A stretch of DNA of 64,000 nt from Desulfuromonadales bacterium (GCA_027065695.1 JAMONP010000061.1:1-64000), one strand, 5' to 3'; positions 8,434 through 18,002 are shown, counted from the first letter of the stretch. The notes: generated by a model not told the origin, from the sequence alone. Program-made: numbers and translations.

Positions 8434-9705
8434 ATGAAAAAAATGTTACTACTGATTATTGTTTTGGCGCTGATTGTCGGCGCGGCCTTCCTTGGGTTCT
8501 CCAGAGACTGGCAGACACCGGCTATCAAGATGGCAGAAGCAACATATGTCAATCAAAGTGTGGTTGCCATGGTGAGCGATAATCGCGGTCTTGGTGAGGT
8601 CTGTTCCTACCTGAACGGCAAGGTCGATGAAAAGTCCTGTGTCAACGCAGATGGTGCGACTTCATATAAGCTGGAAGTTGATCTGTCGACACTTGCCGAT
8701 GGTGAATATGAAGTCTGTGTTGAGGTCGCAGACGCGAACCTCTATTTTCCCAATCGCGTAAGTCAGTGCCAGAGTTACGTCCTCGACAAGGTCCCGCCCA
8801 AGGCTGTGCTGGAGTCGGCAACCCGCTACATGCGGCGGGGGGGTGGCGCAGCAGTGTTTGTTTCGACGCCGGAGCGCGAAGACAACATCCGTTTAAGCGT
8901 TGGTGAATATAAGTTTCGTTTCATCAGCAATGCGGAGGGTACTCGTCATTTTGCCATTTTTACCCATCCTTACGACGTTGAAGTGTCCGCTTTCAAACCA
9001 GTTGTCGAAATCGAAGATCGCGCCGGCAACATCCGTCGTCTGCTTGTCGACACCGTCACCAGAGATCGCCAATTCAAACAGGACACTCTGAACATTCCAC
9101 GTTCCTTTATCGAAAGAAAATCTCTGGAGATGCTCAACAAGGAGGGTTCAGGCAAGGAGACCTTTCTTGAGATGAACAGGACCATGCGTGTTGAAAGCCG
9201 AGCCAGAATCATAGCGGTGACATCGGCGTCCCTGAGTTCCGAGCCCTTATGGACCGGGGCCTTTTACCGCAACCCCGGCGCACCCAAGGCGCAATTTGCC
9301 GAACGTCGTACCTACCTGCTCGATAAGGAAGTGATCGATCACCAGACCCATTACGGTATCGATATCGCCGGTCTTGCGAAGATGCCGATCAAGGCCGCCA
9401 ACAACGGAGTGGTGATCTTTGCCGAGAATCTCGGGATTTATGGCAACTGTGTCATCATCGACCATGGTGGCCGTGTCTTTACCATGTATGCCCACTTATC
9501 GCAGATAGATGTCGCTCCGGGCACGACTGTTGCTAAGGGACAAGTTGTCGGCCGCTCCGGCAACACCGGTATGGCCGGAGGAGATCATCTCCATTTTACC
9601 ATTTATATCTCCGACGTCCCTGTCGAACCAGCGGAATGGTTCGATCCGGCCTGGCTGCAGACCAGAATCGATGACATTTACAACGATTTCAAAGCGGAAG
9701 AATAG
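8434..9705 (+). CDS. Secreted M23 family metallopeptidase
   Basis: A 423-residue protein with an N-terminal membrane segment (about residues 4-22), a middle beta-rich region with paired cysteines (about 25-200) that looks Ig-like, and a C-terminal LytM/M23 peptidase domain (about 300-400). Zinc-site motifs are intact: HYGIDIAG (HxxxD) and GGDHLHFTIY (HxH), with HGGRVFTMYAHLSQI between. Such enzymes cut peptidoglycan cross-links in the periplasm, or act as activators of amidases. The ATG at 8434 follows TAGGAG. It stands alone between a repeat and a TRAP operon. The target bond is not known. Confidence 0.88.
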   Translation: MKKMLLLIIVLALIVGAAFLGFSRDWQTPAIKMAEATYVNQSVVAMVSDNRGLGEVCSYLNGKVDEKSCVNADGATSYKLEVDLSTLADGEYEVCVEVADANLYFPNRVSQCQSYVLDKVPPKAVLESATRYMRRGGGAAVFVSTPEREDNIRLSVGEYKFRFISNAEGTRHFAIFTHPYDVEVSAFKPVVEIEDRAGNIRRLLVDTVTRDRQFKQDTLNIPRSFIERKSLEMLNKEGSGKETFLEMNRTMRVESRARIIAVTSASLSSEPLWTGAFYRNPGAPKAQFAERRTYLLDKEVIDHQTHYGIDIAGLAKMPIKAANNGVVIFAENLGIYGNCVIIDHGGRVFTMYAHLSQIDVAPGTTVAKGQVVGRSGNTGMAGGDHLHFTIYISDVPVEPAEWFDPAWLQTRIDDIYNDFKAEE

Positions 9706-10037
9706 AAGGCTGTGACCAAGAGGCTGTCACCTATATAGCCAGCCTCATGGCAGTACTTTATCGTCCTGCTCTGATCACTCTTGTAGGGTTTAAAGGTGCC
9801 CATTAGAGCACGCTCTTTCCTGGCCAGCTTCAACAGCGTTTTCTCTGCTGTGGGGTTAGTTAAACTCAATATAAAAATAAAACTGGTACCTTTTCTTGGG
9901 CACCGCTGGCTGTGGCGAGTTGATTAGTAGGAATATATGTTTGTTTGAATAAGTTATTGTTTGAATAAAATGAAATATTCGCTACAATAACACTGTTTCT
10001 TTCTATTCCTATTCCCTTTACCGACAGGAGGAGATTC
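9706..10037. other. Intergenic region upstream of TRAP operon
   Basis: 332 bp without a convincing gene. It contains the dctP promoter candidate near its right end. The first 200 bp hold no terminator with a T-run and no recognisable repeat. A 63-codon frame on the minus strand overlaps the peptidase gene and has no recognisable similarity; I do not call it. Confidence 0.5.
9961..9988 (+). promoter_or_regulatory. Candidate sigma70 promoter for dctP
   Basis: TTGAAT at 9961-9966 (4 of 6), a 16-bp spacer and TACAAT at 9983-9988 (5 of 6), in an AT-rich stretch about 50 bp before the dctP start codon. The dctP ribosome-binding site AGGAGGAG follows at about 10026-10033. Confidence 0.5.
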
Positions 10038-11129
10038 ATGGACAGAAGAGGGTTTATCAAGAACGCAGGTGTTGGAGCACTGGCCGCAGGAACAATCTTA
10101 GCAGGTGCTCCAGCGGTTCATGCCGCAAAAACAATCCGCTGGAAAATGGTCACAACCTGGCCGAAGAATTTTCCGGGATTAGGGACAGGTGCAAATAACT
10201 TAGCAAAATACATCACTGAGATGTCCGGGGGGCGGCTAACGGTTAAAGTCTACGGTGCCGGTGAACTGGTCCCAGCTTTTGAATCATTTGACGCTGTTTC
10301 CCGAGGAACGGCCCAAATGGGGCACGGTGCGGCCTACTATTGGAAGGGCAAGTCTGAAGCCACTCAGTTTTTTGCTGCCGTTCCTTTTGGGCTGAATGCA
10401 GATGAAATGGCTGGCTGGATAAATCATGGTGGTGGCCAGCAACTTTGGGATGAACTCTATGCTCAGTTTGGCCTCAAAGCTTTTGCTGCTGGAAATACCG
10501 GCGTTCAAATGGGCGGCTGGTTTAACAAAGAGATCAACACGATCAGTGATTATAAAGGCCTCAAAATGCGCATGCCCGGTCTGGGCGGCGAAGTGATCAA
10601 GCGGGCAGGGGCAACACCGGTATCTCTTCCCGGTGGTGAGATCTTTACCTCCTTGCAATCAGGCGCGATTGATGCGACTGAGTGGGTTGGTCCCTACAAC
10701 GATTTGGCGTTTGGTTTTTACAAGGCCGCCAAGTACTATTATTGGCCAGGTTGGCACGAGCCGGGAACAGTTTTGGAGTGCTTTGTGAACAAAAAAGCCT
10801 ATGAAGGACTGCCAGCTGATCTGCGTGCGATTGTCGACCATGCTATGAAGGCCGCTTACGTGGATATGTTATCCGAATTTACTACCAAAAATAACGCAGC
10901 CTTAATGCAACTGGTTGATAAGCATGGCGTGAAATTGAAGCGATTCTCCGATGATGTCTTGAAAAAAATGGGGCAATTGAGCCAGGAGGTTGTGGAAGAA
11001 GTTGCGGCCAAAGATAAGATGTCGGGCAAGGTCTACAAATCCTTTAATGCTTATAGAAAACAATCACTTAACTGGAATAGAATTGGAGAAGCAGGATACA
11101 GCCTGGCACGAAGCTTAACGTTTAAATAA
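10038..11129 (+). CDS. dctP: TRAP transporter solute-binding protein (Tat-exported)
   Basis: Periplasmic receptor of a tripartite ATP-independent transporter. The 363-residue precursor begins with a twin-arginine signal (DRRGFIKNAG, then a hydrophobic stretch ending AVHAA). The mature part follows the DctP/TakP pattern: KMVTTWPKNFPGLG, AVSRGTAQMGHGAAYYWKGK, and KGLKMRMPGLGGEVIKRAGATPVSLPGGEIFTSLQSGAIDATEWVGPYND, where the conserved arginine (in KMRMPG) and the Trp region bind the carboxylate. The extended WKMVTTWP start and WVGP motif point to the TakP-like subgroup, which binds 2-oxo acids, but the ligand is inferred. A strong hairpin separates it from the permease genes. Confidence 0.92.
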   Translation: MDRRGFIKNAGVGALAAGTILAGAPAVHAAKTIRWKMVTTWPKNFPGLGTGANNLAKYITEMSGGRLTVKVYGAGELVPAFESFDAVSRGTAQMGHGAAYYWKGKSEATQFFAAVPFGLNADEMAGWINHGGGQQLWDELYAQFGLKAFAAGNTGVQMGGWFNKEINTISDYKGLKMRMPGLGGEVIKRAGATPVSLPGGEIFTSLQSGAIDATEWVGPYNDLAFGFYKAAKYYYWPGWHEPGTVLECFVNKKAYEGLPADLRAIVDHAMKAAYVDMLSEFTTKNNAALMQLVDKHGVKLKRFSDDVLKKMGQLSQEVVEEVAAKDKMSGKVYKSFNAYRKQSLNWNRIGEAGYSLARSLTFK

Positions 11130-11178
11130 AAACCTAGATGATCAATCAGTTTAGTTGATTATCTGGCCACTTGATAGT

Positions 11179-11217
11179 AACAAGGGGACATGTAACTGTT
11201 ACATGTCCCCTTGTTTT
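11179..11217 (+). terminator. Strong terminator/attenuator between dctP and dctQ
   Basis: Perfect 17-bp stem (11179-11195 with 11199-11215), a 3-base loop, and TTTT at the 3' side. It lies 50 bp after dctP and 60 bp before dctQ on the same strand. It probably ends most transcripts after the binding protein, or protects the dctP 3' end, giving more receptor than permease. Confidence 0.85.
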
Positions 11218-11276
11218 GACATCCATTTTTAAAGCAGCGCTGAATGCTCGTTTATCATTTTTAAAGGATCGTTTTT

Positions 11277-11798
11277 ATGCTTCGCAAAATTGCCGATACG
11301 ATAGATGCCATGAATGAGTGGATCGGGAATAAAATTGCATGGTTATCGTTGGCGATGGCAGTGGTGATGTTTCTGACCGTCATCTTAAGGTACGTGTTTG
11401 ATATGGGCTGGATCTGGATGCAGGAATCCGTAATCTTTATGCATGGTGCACTCTTCATGATTGCCGGTGGCTTTACGCTTAAGCATGGGCAGCATGTAAG
11501 GATTGACGTATTTTATGATCCGATGTCACAACGAAAAAAAGCGATCGTAAACTTGCTGGGGACCATTTTTCTGCTTTTCCCAACCTGCTTTGTTATTTTT
11601 TATTTTGCCTTTCCTTACGTTCAAAATTCCTGGGCGGTTCTTGAAGGATCCATGGAAGCAGGTGGGCTTCCCGGCATTTACCTGCTGAAAACCATTATCC
11701 TGGTATTCCCGGTTCTGTTAGCACTACAAGGGCTCGCCAAATCGCTACGTTCCATCCTCATCTTAACCAATTCGGACAAATCGCAAACCACCACATAG
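11277..11798 (+). CDS. dctQ: TRAP transporter small permease subunit
   Basis: 173-residue membrane protein with four predicted helices (about 20-42, 52-72, 92-115, 135-155). Typical DctQ features are an amphipathic N-terminus, RYVFDMGWIWMQESVIFMHGALFMIAGGFTLKHGQHVRIDVFYDPMS, and GGLPGIYLLKTIILVFPVLLALQGLAK. In the TRAP complex it joins the large DctM subunit in the inner membrane and docks the loaded binding protein. The ATG is preceded by AAAGGATCG. It is nearly contiguous with dctM. Confidence 0.92.
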   Translation: MLRKIADTIDAMNEWIGNKIAWLSLAMAVVMFLTVILRYVFDMGWIWMQESVIFMHGALFMIAGGFTLKHGQHVRIDVFYDPMSQRKKAIVNLLGTIFLLFPTCFVIFYFAFPYVQNSWAVLEGSMEAGGLPGIYLLKTIILVFPVLLALQGLAKSLRSILILTNSDKSQTTT

Positions 11799-11808
11799 AT
11801 TGAATCTT

Positions 11809-13200
11809 ATGCCATACGAAATTTATCCATTGCTAATGTTTGGGCTCGCCGTCGCCATCTTGCTGATGGGGTATCCGGTCGCTTTCAGCTTGTCTGGGTC
11901 TGCCATCATATTTGCGCTGTTCGGCGTGTATATGGATGTGTTCGACCTTACTTTTCTAGGCGCCTTCCCCGAACGCATTTTTGGTGTCATGCGCAACCAG
12001 ACATTGATTGCCATTCCCCTGTTTGTCTTTATGGGAGTCATGCTGGAACGCGCAAAAATATCTGAAGAACTACTGGACACCATGGGGATGCTGTTTGGAA
12101 AAGTACGTGGTGGCCTGGGGATTTCCGTCTGTCTCGTTGGCGCACTTTTAGCGGCTTCGACAGGAATTGTCGGTGCAACGGTCGTTACCATGGGCCTGAT
12201 CTCATTGCCGGCAATGTTGAAATACAATTACTCTCCTTCGCTTGCGGCCGGGATCGTTACTGCTTCAGGAACTTTGGGCCAAATTATCCCCCCCAGTATT
12301 ATTTTGATCATCCTTGGAGATGTCATCAGCTCTGCCCATCAACAGGCACAATTGGAAATGGGGAACTTTTCACCTTCCTCGGTATCTGTTGGCGACCTGT
12401 TTGTCGGTGCGATCTTCCCCGGCTTAATTCTGGTTGGACTCTATATCGTCTATATTGGAATTATTGCCGCTCTGAAGCCTGAAGTGGCCCCGGCGATTCC
12501 ACCCGAACGTCTGAAAGAGCTGGCAAAAGGTGGCGTCTGGGTTAAAGTTTTTCAAGTCATGGTCCCACCGTTGGTCCTGATCATTGGTGTTTTGGGTTCA
12601 ATTTTAAGCGGGCTTGCAACACCAACGGAAGCTGCGTCTGTCGGTTGTATTGGTGGCATACTGCTCACCGCCTTGAAAAAGAAATTGAGCTTGAAGATAC
12701 TCAAGGAGGTGGTCGTCACCACCACGCATGTGAACTGCATGGTGTTCATCATTCTTCTGGGAGCAAGTTTGTTTTCCTTGGTCTTTCGGGGGTTTGAAGG
12801 TGACGAGGTTATTCATGAGCTGTTGAACAGCCTGCCGGGAGGGACGGCGGGGGCGTTTCTGGCAGTGATGATATTAATGTTTGTGATGGGTTTTTTTCTC
12901 GATTTCTTCGAGATCACCTTTGTTGTGGTGCCGATTGTCGGCCCGGTTTTATTGAAGATGGGCCTGGACCCGGTCTGGCTGGGTGTGATGATAGCGTTGA
13001 ACCTGCAGACTTCCTTCCTGACACCACCTTTTGGTTTTGCGCTCTTTTATCTTCGCGGCGTTGCCCCACCAGAGGTCACAACCATGCAGATTTACAAGGG
13101 AGTTATCCCTTTTATCGGTCTGCAGATGCTTATGTTGGTTATCTTGTGGTTCTGGCCTGCATTGGCGACCTGGTTGCCGGGGATAATCTACGGAAGATAA
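11809..13200 (+). CDS. dctM: TRAP transporter large permease subunit
   Basis: Sodium-coupled transport channel, about 463 residues with 12 or more hydrophobic helices. Family signatures include PLFVFMGVMLERAKISEELLDTMGMLFGKVRGGL, GATVVTMGLISLPAMLKYNYSPSLAAGIVTASGTLGQIIPPSIILIILGD, GLATPTEAASVGCIG and TSFLTPPFGFALFYLRGVAP. The protein has a long loop around residues 180-200 as in the TakM-like subgroup. I use the ATG at 11809; a TTG at 11800 is in frame and also possible, and neither has a clear ribosome-binding site, which suggests coupling to dctQ that ends at 11798. Confidence 0.92.
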   Translation: MPYEIYPLLMFGLAVAILLMGYPVAFSLSGSAIIFALFGVYMDVFDLTFLGAFPERIFGVMRNQTLIAIPLFVFMGVMLERAKISEELLDTMGMLFGKVRGGLGISVCLVGALLAASTGIVGATVVTMGLISLPAMLKYNYSPSLAAGIVTASGTLGQIIPPSIILIILGDVISSAHQQAQLEMGNFSPSSVSVGDLFVGAIFPGLILVGLYIVYIGIIAALKPEVAPAIPPERLKELAKGGVWVKVFQVMVPPLVLIIGVLGSILSGLATPTEAASVGCIGGILLTALKKKLSLKILKEVVVTTTHVNCMVFIILLGASLFSLVFRGFEGDEVIHELLNSLPGGTAGAFLAVMILMFVMGFFLDFFEITFVVVPIVGPVLLKMGLDPVWLGVMIALNLQTSFLTPPFGFALFYLRGVAPPEVTTMQIYKGVIPFIGLQMLMLVILWFWPALATWLPGIIYGR

Positions 13201-13283
13201 TATTCAGTAACAAGGTCACATCTGGAACATCAAAAAACGGCTTTTTAAACAACAATTTATGGCTACCCGAGTCAACTTCGGCT

Positions 13284-13447
13284 AGGAGGCTGTCGGACTA
13301 TCCATGAGCCAGCTGCAAATCCAGCTGATTGGCCCATATTTCAGCTCCTTTTCGACCAATAGCTACGGCTATTACTCTCAAACGAGCTAAAATCTGGTCT
13401 CAAACTTCCGAATTTTTGCTTCGGCCCGTATAGTCCGACAGCCTCCT
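13284..13447. repeat. Palindromic element, copy 2
   Basis: 164-bp member of the palindromic family in the gap between the convergent dctM and eamA genes, opposite in orientation to copy 1. Its ends form a perfect inverted repeat of a different sequence from copy 1 (AGGAGGCTGTCGGACTAT on the left, exact complement on the right). The central AATAGC...GCTATT hairpin is kept. It sits 6 bp from the eamA stop codon and is flanked by CT/AG, giving CTAGGAGG...CCTCCTAG. Confidence 0.9.
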
Positions 13448-13453
13448 AGCCAT

Positions 13454-14362
13454 TTATTGTTTGTCAGCAGCCAGTTTTACCGAAGTCGCAAGATAAATTC
13501 CAGCAGCTATTAGCCCGATTCCCGTCGCGTGGAACCACAGAAAGCTTTCGTTAAGAAAAATAATTGCCATCAGACTACCGAATACAGGCATCAAATGAAT
13601 AAAAAGACCGGCTCGATTGGCCCCAATCAGTTCAACTCCTCGATTGAAACAAAGATAGGCAAGGATTGACGGAAAAACAGCAACATAAGCGATGACAACA
13701 AAAACAGAAATCTCCAGGTTCATGACTCGGACGTTCAGGCTCTCCCAGAGATAGAGTGGGAAAATAATTATTGTTCCCAGCCAGAAGGTTACGGCAATGA
13801 AGGATAGCGGATGGATGTTAGGTCGTTTTCGCAACATGACTGAATAACCCGCATAACAGATGACAGCTGAGAAAACCAGTAGATCCCCACGATTGAATTG
13901 CAGAGACAAGATGTTACCAAAATCACCTCGGGATATAATTGCTGCCGCTCCGCTCAATGAGACCAATATACCGATAGCTTGAATAATACGAATCTTTTCG
14001 CTGAAAACGATAAAAGAAAGGACAACAATCAAGACCGGCATAAGTGATTGCACCAGAAGTGCATTAATGGCCTGCGTATACTGCAGGCCACTGTAGATCA
14101 ATGTGTTGAATGTGGCTATGCCCAGGATAGACAACAGGAGTACAGTGGGCCAATTTCGAAGAATTTCCGGCCAGTCACGGCGCAAATGTCTTAATGCCGG
14201 GCCAATGATCAATAGCGATGCACAGGCCCAACGCCAAAAAGCTAGTGCGACGGGGGGGATGTCACTCTGAAAGGCCCGGCCCAGGATAAAATTGCCAGCC
14301 CAGAAAAGCACAGCTAGAGTCAGCAGTATATATGGATGATTTTTTATCTCTATCATTGACAT
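13454..14362 (-). CDS. EamA/DMT family transporter
   Basis: Inner-membrane drug/metabolite-type exporter of 302 residues with ten hydrophobic helices arranged as two EamA repeats (about 8-140 and 150-290). Characteristic pieces are LFWAGNFILGRAF in helix 1, PPVALAFWRWACASLLI, YTQAINALLVQSLMPVLIVVLSFIVFSEKI and, in the second half, NRAGLFIHLMPVFGSLMAIIFLNE. Substrate cannot be predicted. A second ATG two codons in (14356) is possible. It is convergent with the TRAP operon and divergent from the DUF6178 gene. Confidence 0.88.
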   Translation of the reverse strand: MSMIEIKNHPYILLTLAVLFWAGNFILGRAFQSDIPPVALAFWRWACASLLIIGPALRHLRRDWPEILRNWPTVLLLSILGIATFNTLIYSGLQYTQAINALLVQSLMPVLIVVLSFIVFSEKIRIIQAIGILVSLSGAAAIISRGDFGNILSLQFNRGDLLVFSAVICYAGYSVMLRKRPNIHPLSFIAVTFWLGTIIIFPLYLWESLNVRVMNLEISVFVVIAYVAVFPSILAYLCFNRGVELIGANRAGLFIHLMPVFGSLMAIIFLNESFLWFHATGIGLIAAGIYLATSVKLAADKQ

Positions 14363-14548
14363 GATCGGCTATTCTACGACACAAACGCTAAAAGACAATC
14401 TAAATGTTCAAGGGTGAAGAAGACAGACAACGTAAGGGTACCTCTGTACCTGTACTCCTTTATGCTCATTTTTACAGCTTTGTTACCTTGACCCACACAA
14501 CAACATCGATTAACGTGTGCTCCCCATTAACGCGTGTGGAGTTTGAAA

Positions 14549-16210
14549 ATGCCCATTAAACCTGCGATGTCCAGAGTTAACTCAGATGATTTTTCCCGTC
14601 TGTCGCCTGCTGATCAACTTGATGTTCTGCGCTGTCAGGAGTCCCGGCAGAAGATCAGCTTGCTTATTGATGCCCCGAACGGTGCCGAACTCATGGCCCG
14701 GTTGTCGGCGCAGGAAGTTTATCTGCTTGCCATAGAGCAAGGACCTGAACATCTGCCGGAACTTCTGAGTCTGGCTACTCCTGAGCAGTGGAGCGGGTTC
14801 ATTGATCTTGATTGCTGGAATGGCGACCAATTTGCTTCCGCCAGGACGCATCGCTGGCTCATCGCTCTCCTGCAGGGAGAAGAAGAAGCGGTCTTTACTG
14901 CGCTCATAGAGATGAACTTCGAGCAGTTGATCCTGATCTTCAAGTCCGAAATGGAGATTCTGTCGGGGCCGGAGGCGGATGAGAACGATGACGCCCGTAT
15001 AGACGCAATCAAACGTGATGGTGGTTACGAGATTTCCTATCACAGTGAAAACGGTGCCAAGCTGTTTGGTAGACTCCTTGACGTTCTTCAAAGCTATAAA
15101 CCGGAATTTTTCGTCTACCTCCTGGAAGCTGTTCGGGCCGAAACCATGGGGATGATCGAGGAAAGCGTTTATCAACAACGCACCGGGCGCTTGCAGGATA
15201 TTGGTATCCCGGACTCTTTTTCTGCTCGTAAGGTTTACTCATGGATCGATCCGGAAGAGTATCGTCAAGAGCGCCCGCTTAAAATTGCTCCCGGCTCTTG
15301 CGGAGGTAGTGCACCCGGCTTTACTCTAACGCTGGTTCGACCAAAAGGGCTGCTGGCTGAGGTTTTGGCTGAGGGTCTGGATGAAAATCTGGCCTGGGAG
15401 ATGGCCAACGTGGTCAACAAGACGATGATGGCTGATCGCATCGACATGGGGAATCTCGAGCAAGTCGGTGGTGTGATCAGCAAGGTAGATTCTTATCTCA
15501 ATCTGGCGCTTGAATGGCTGGCCGGTGATGACGTTGCTGTCGCCCGGCAGTCACTTAACGATTGCTACGCTGAGGAGTTGTTTCGCCTCGGTTACAGCTT
15601 GACCCTGAGATTGCAGCGTCGGGCTGCTGTGGTCGGCAAGTCAACGGTTGCACCCTATCTCGACGCCAACGCTCAGGCATGTGTTGCGGCTTTGAACCAG
15701 AACCCACCACATTATTTCGAAGGCGTTGGCGAGTCAACTCGGGGCGGGACTCGACTCTTTGCGTGCCTCGCCGAAATCCATGCGGTTGAGCAATGGCTCG
15801 AGAGAATTGAGCTTCAGCAGCAACTTTTCGAAGAGGTGTTGCAATTCGTTCTGCCGGAGCCTGCAGAGCTTGATCTCAGCGGCTGTCAGCCGGATAGTGC
15901 GGATGAGGTCACTCTGGTGGAATTTTTTCTGACTTCTCTGGCCAACAAACTGCTGGGGCGGGATTTTCAACCTCTGCCAATTGCTGAGGAGGAGCTTGCC
16001 GGTCTGCATGGTATGGTCTCTCAGTCGGGTGAGATACACCCTCAACTCCGTGAAGAGACGCTTAAGTGGCTCGATGCACTCCTGCCGGACGGCGGCGTCT
16101 TTGCCGGTTATTGTCTGGATATCTGGGAAGAAGAGTTCTGTTCGGTTGGTTTCGAGGATATTGATCCACGCTTTGTCGGTGGACTGATCATCCGCCTGGC
16201 GGATTATTAA
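14549..16210 (+). CDS. DUF6178-type protein of unknown function
   Basis: A 553-residue soluble protein, no signal peptide or membrane helix. It matches my memory of the DUF6178 family found mainly in Desulfuromonadales and related deltaproteobacteria, with a start like FSRLSPADQLDVLRCQESRQKISLLIDAP and a long alpha-helical body rich in Leu and Glu. No catalytic motif is recognisable. The ATG at 14549 has GGAG seven bases upstream; an upstream GTG at 14534 is less likely. Its stop codon overlaps that of the convergent radical SAM gene by 4 bp. Function unknown. Confidence 0.75.
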   Translation: MPIKPAMSRVNSDDFSRLSPADQLDVLRCQESRQKISLLIDAPNGAELMARLSAQEVYLLAIEQGPEHLPELLSLATPEQWSGFIDLDCWNGDQFASARTHRWLIALLQGEEEAVFTALIEMNFEQLILIFKSEMEILSGPEADENDDARIDAIKRDGGYEISYHSENGAKLFGRLLDVLQSYKPEFFVYLLEAVRAETMGMIEESVYQQRTGRLQDIGIPDSFSARKVYSWIDPEEYRQERPLKIAPGSCGGSAPGFTLTLVRPKGLLAEVLAEGLDENLAWEMANVVNKTMMADRIDMGNLEQVGGVISKVDSYLNLALEWLAGDDVAVARQSLNDCYAEELFRLGYSLTLRLQRRAAVVGKSTVAPYLDANAQACVAALNQNPPHYFEGVGESTRGGTRLFACLAEIHAVEQWLERIELQQQLFEEVLQFVLPEPAELDLSGCQPDSADEVTLVEFFLTSLANKLLGRDFQPLPIAEEELAGLHGMVSQSGEIHPQLREETLKWLDALLPDGGVFAGYCLDIWEEEFCSVGFEDIDPRFVGGLIIRLADY

Positions 16211-17913
16211 TCTTCACCGATAAAATAATCTTCCACAACTCTCATTTTCTGCCCAGTTGCCGTGAGGTAACAGAAGAGGTAGACAGTCCTTTGTGTTGAG
16301 CTGTGCAGGGTTGTGAAAACGGTCGCAAAGTACTGCAACTTGATCCCATGTCCCTTGATCTCCTCGGTTTTGCTCTGAACAGCCTTTTGCACCCATTCTT
16401 GCTCAACTGAATCGAGCTCCGTATCGAAAAAGTCCGGGATGCGATTGATGACTATGCGTTCGCAGCGGGCATAATCGTAGGCAAGGCTCTCCAGCAGTTT
16501 TCTGTTTGATGAAGCGTTTTCACGCTCTTGAACAATGTTGATGATGTTCTGGAAGAGCGCCTGGCGGTTCATCGGGAAACGGAACAGGCCGCGTCTTCGC
16601 CATTCTCCGGCAAGCCATGCAAGCCCCTTTGCAAAAGAGCCGGTGGTCTTGCTTAATTCAGTAAGAAAACTTTGGAAGTTGCCACTATTGTATGTCAGGT
16701 CGATCAGTCGACTGATCTCCTGCAATCGCTGTATTTCGTCAAAGGAAAGTTCCTGGCTGGTCAGGATTGTATAGGGAGGATTTGGATCATAACGAAGTTG
16801 TCTTTCTGCCGCTTGATCGCGTAGTGGTGAACCCTTGAGCAGCTTGACAGGTTCAATCTGCAGGTGGTGGGGGAAGAGGGCTATCAATCGGTCAATTGAT
16901 TCGAGGAAGCTGTCAAAACTATCACCAGGCAAGCCAGCAACCAGATCTAGGTGCAGATGAATGTGACTGCTTTTACGAAGCCGTTGTATGTTCTTCTCGA
17001 GCTTTGCCAGGTTGACATTGCGGTCGATGGATTCGAGGGTGCTCTTCGATGTGGATTGTACACCGATTTCAAATTGGAAAGTGTCTTGCGGCACCCTGGT
17101 TAGCAGTTCCATGGTTGGCTCATCAAGGAGATGTCCGGCGATTTCAAAATGAAAATGAGTCGATTGGTTGTGCTCAAGAATGAAAAGGAAAATCGCCCTG
17201 GTCCGTTCAGCATTGTAGTTGAAGGTGCGATCGACCAGTTTGACCTTGGGGACCCTGTTCTCCATCAGGTAGAGCAGATCACTGTAGATACGTTCCATGG
17301 AATAGGAGCGCACATGGTTGTCGCGGGCACTGAGGCAAAAGCTACAGTGGAATGGACAGCCTCTGCTGGTTTCGTAGTAGACAAAACCACGGTCAAGATC
17401 CGTCAGGCCCATCCGTAATGGTGAAGGAACCTGATCCAGGTTGACAAGGGGATGGCTGTCCGGCCCGCTGATGAGCTTATCACCTTTACGTAACAGCACA
17501 CGTGGGATGATGTCTGGTTGTTGCCCCTGCTGCCAGGTCATCAACAGGGTGCGTAGAGGTTCTTCTCCTTCTCCCTGAATAAGCGCGGTAAGACCGGGGT
17601 GGTGATCGAAGAGTTCCGTGCTGTCAAAAGAAACCTCAGGTCCACCCAAGATTATGCGTAATTGCGGACGGGCAACCGCCAGAGCGTCTAGCAAATCCAG
17701 AGTCGTACATCGATTCCAGATATAGACTGAAAAGGCAATGACATCCGGATCTTCACCCAGCAGCATAGCCAGAATCGATTCGCGTGGTTCATGTACGGTG
17801 AACTCGCGGATCAGCACCTCACCGCAATGGTTGTCGCAGTAGGCGGCAAGACAAGGCAGGGCCAGGCTGTTGTGGATAAATTTGCTATGCAGTGTGGCAA
17901 GTGTGGTGCGCAT
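16207..17913 (-). CDS. B12-binding domain radical SAM protein (DUF4080-like)
   Basis: 568 residues in three parts: an N-terminal cobalamin-binding-like Rossmann domain (about 1-125; DVIAFSVYIWNRCTTLDLL and IILGGPEVSFD), a radical SAM barrel with the CxxxCxxC cluster motif CPFHCSFC at C186, C190 and C193, and a C-terminal region (about 390-568) that resembles DUF4080. The GGPE and GEGEEPL motifs are typical of BchE-like class B enzymes. The canonical DxHxxG B12 ligand is absent, as in DUF4080 members. Substrate unknown. It is convergent with the DUF6178 gene and follows the selenoprotein gene on the same strand after 89 bp, so they may be co-transcribed. Confidence 0.85.
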   Translation of the reverse strand: MRTTLATLHSKFIHNSLALPCLAAYCDNHCGEVLIREFTVHEPRESILAMLLGEDPDVIAFSVYIWNRCTTLDLLDALAVARPQLRIILGGPEVSFDSTELFDHHPGLTALIQGEGEEPLRTLLMTWQQGQQPDIIPRVLLRKGDKLISGPDSHPLVNLDQVPSPLRMGLTDLDRGFVYYETSRGCPFHCSFCLSARDNHVRSYSMERIYSDLLYLMENRVPKVKLVDRTFNYNAERTRAIFLFILEHNQSTHFHFEIAGHLLDEPTMELLTRVPQDTFQFEIGVQSTSKSTLESIDRNVNLAKLEKNIQRLRKSSHIHLHLDLVAGLPGDSFDSFLESIDRLIALFPHHLQIEPVKLLKGSPLRDQAAERQLRYDPNPPYTILTSQELSFDEIQRLQEISRLIDLTYNSGNFQSFLTELSKTTGSFAKGLAWLAGEWRRRGLFRFPMNRQALFQNIINIVQERENASSNRKLLESLAYDYARCERIVINRIPDFFDTELDSVEQEWVQKAVQSKTEEIKGHGIKLQYFATVFTTLHSSTQRTVYLFCYLTATGQKMRVVEDYFIGED

Positions 17914-18002
17914 GCAGCAAGCATAACCAAGGGCCGGTGCGAGATAAAGAAGAAATGTTGATTTCTTGTGATGTAGCTGTAAAAAATAACCGACCCTCAG
18001 CG

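Noticed and set aside
9678-9869. 63-codon frame on minus strand after the M23 gene
   Set aside because: Overlaps the end of the peptidase gene, no recognisable similarity; treated as chance.
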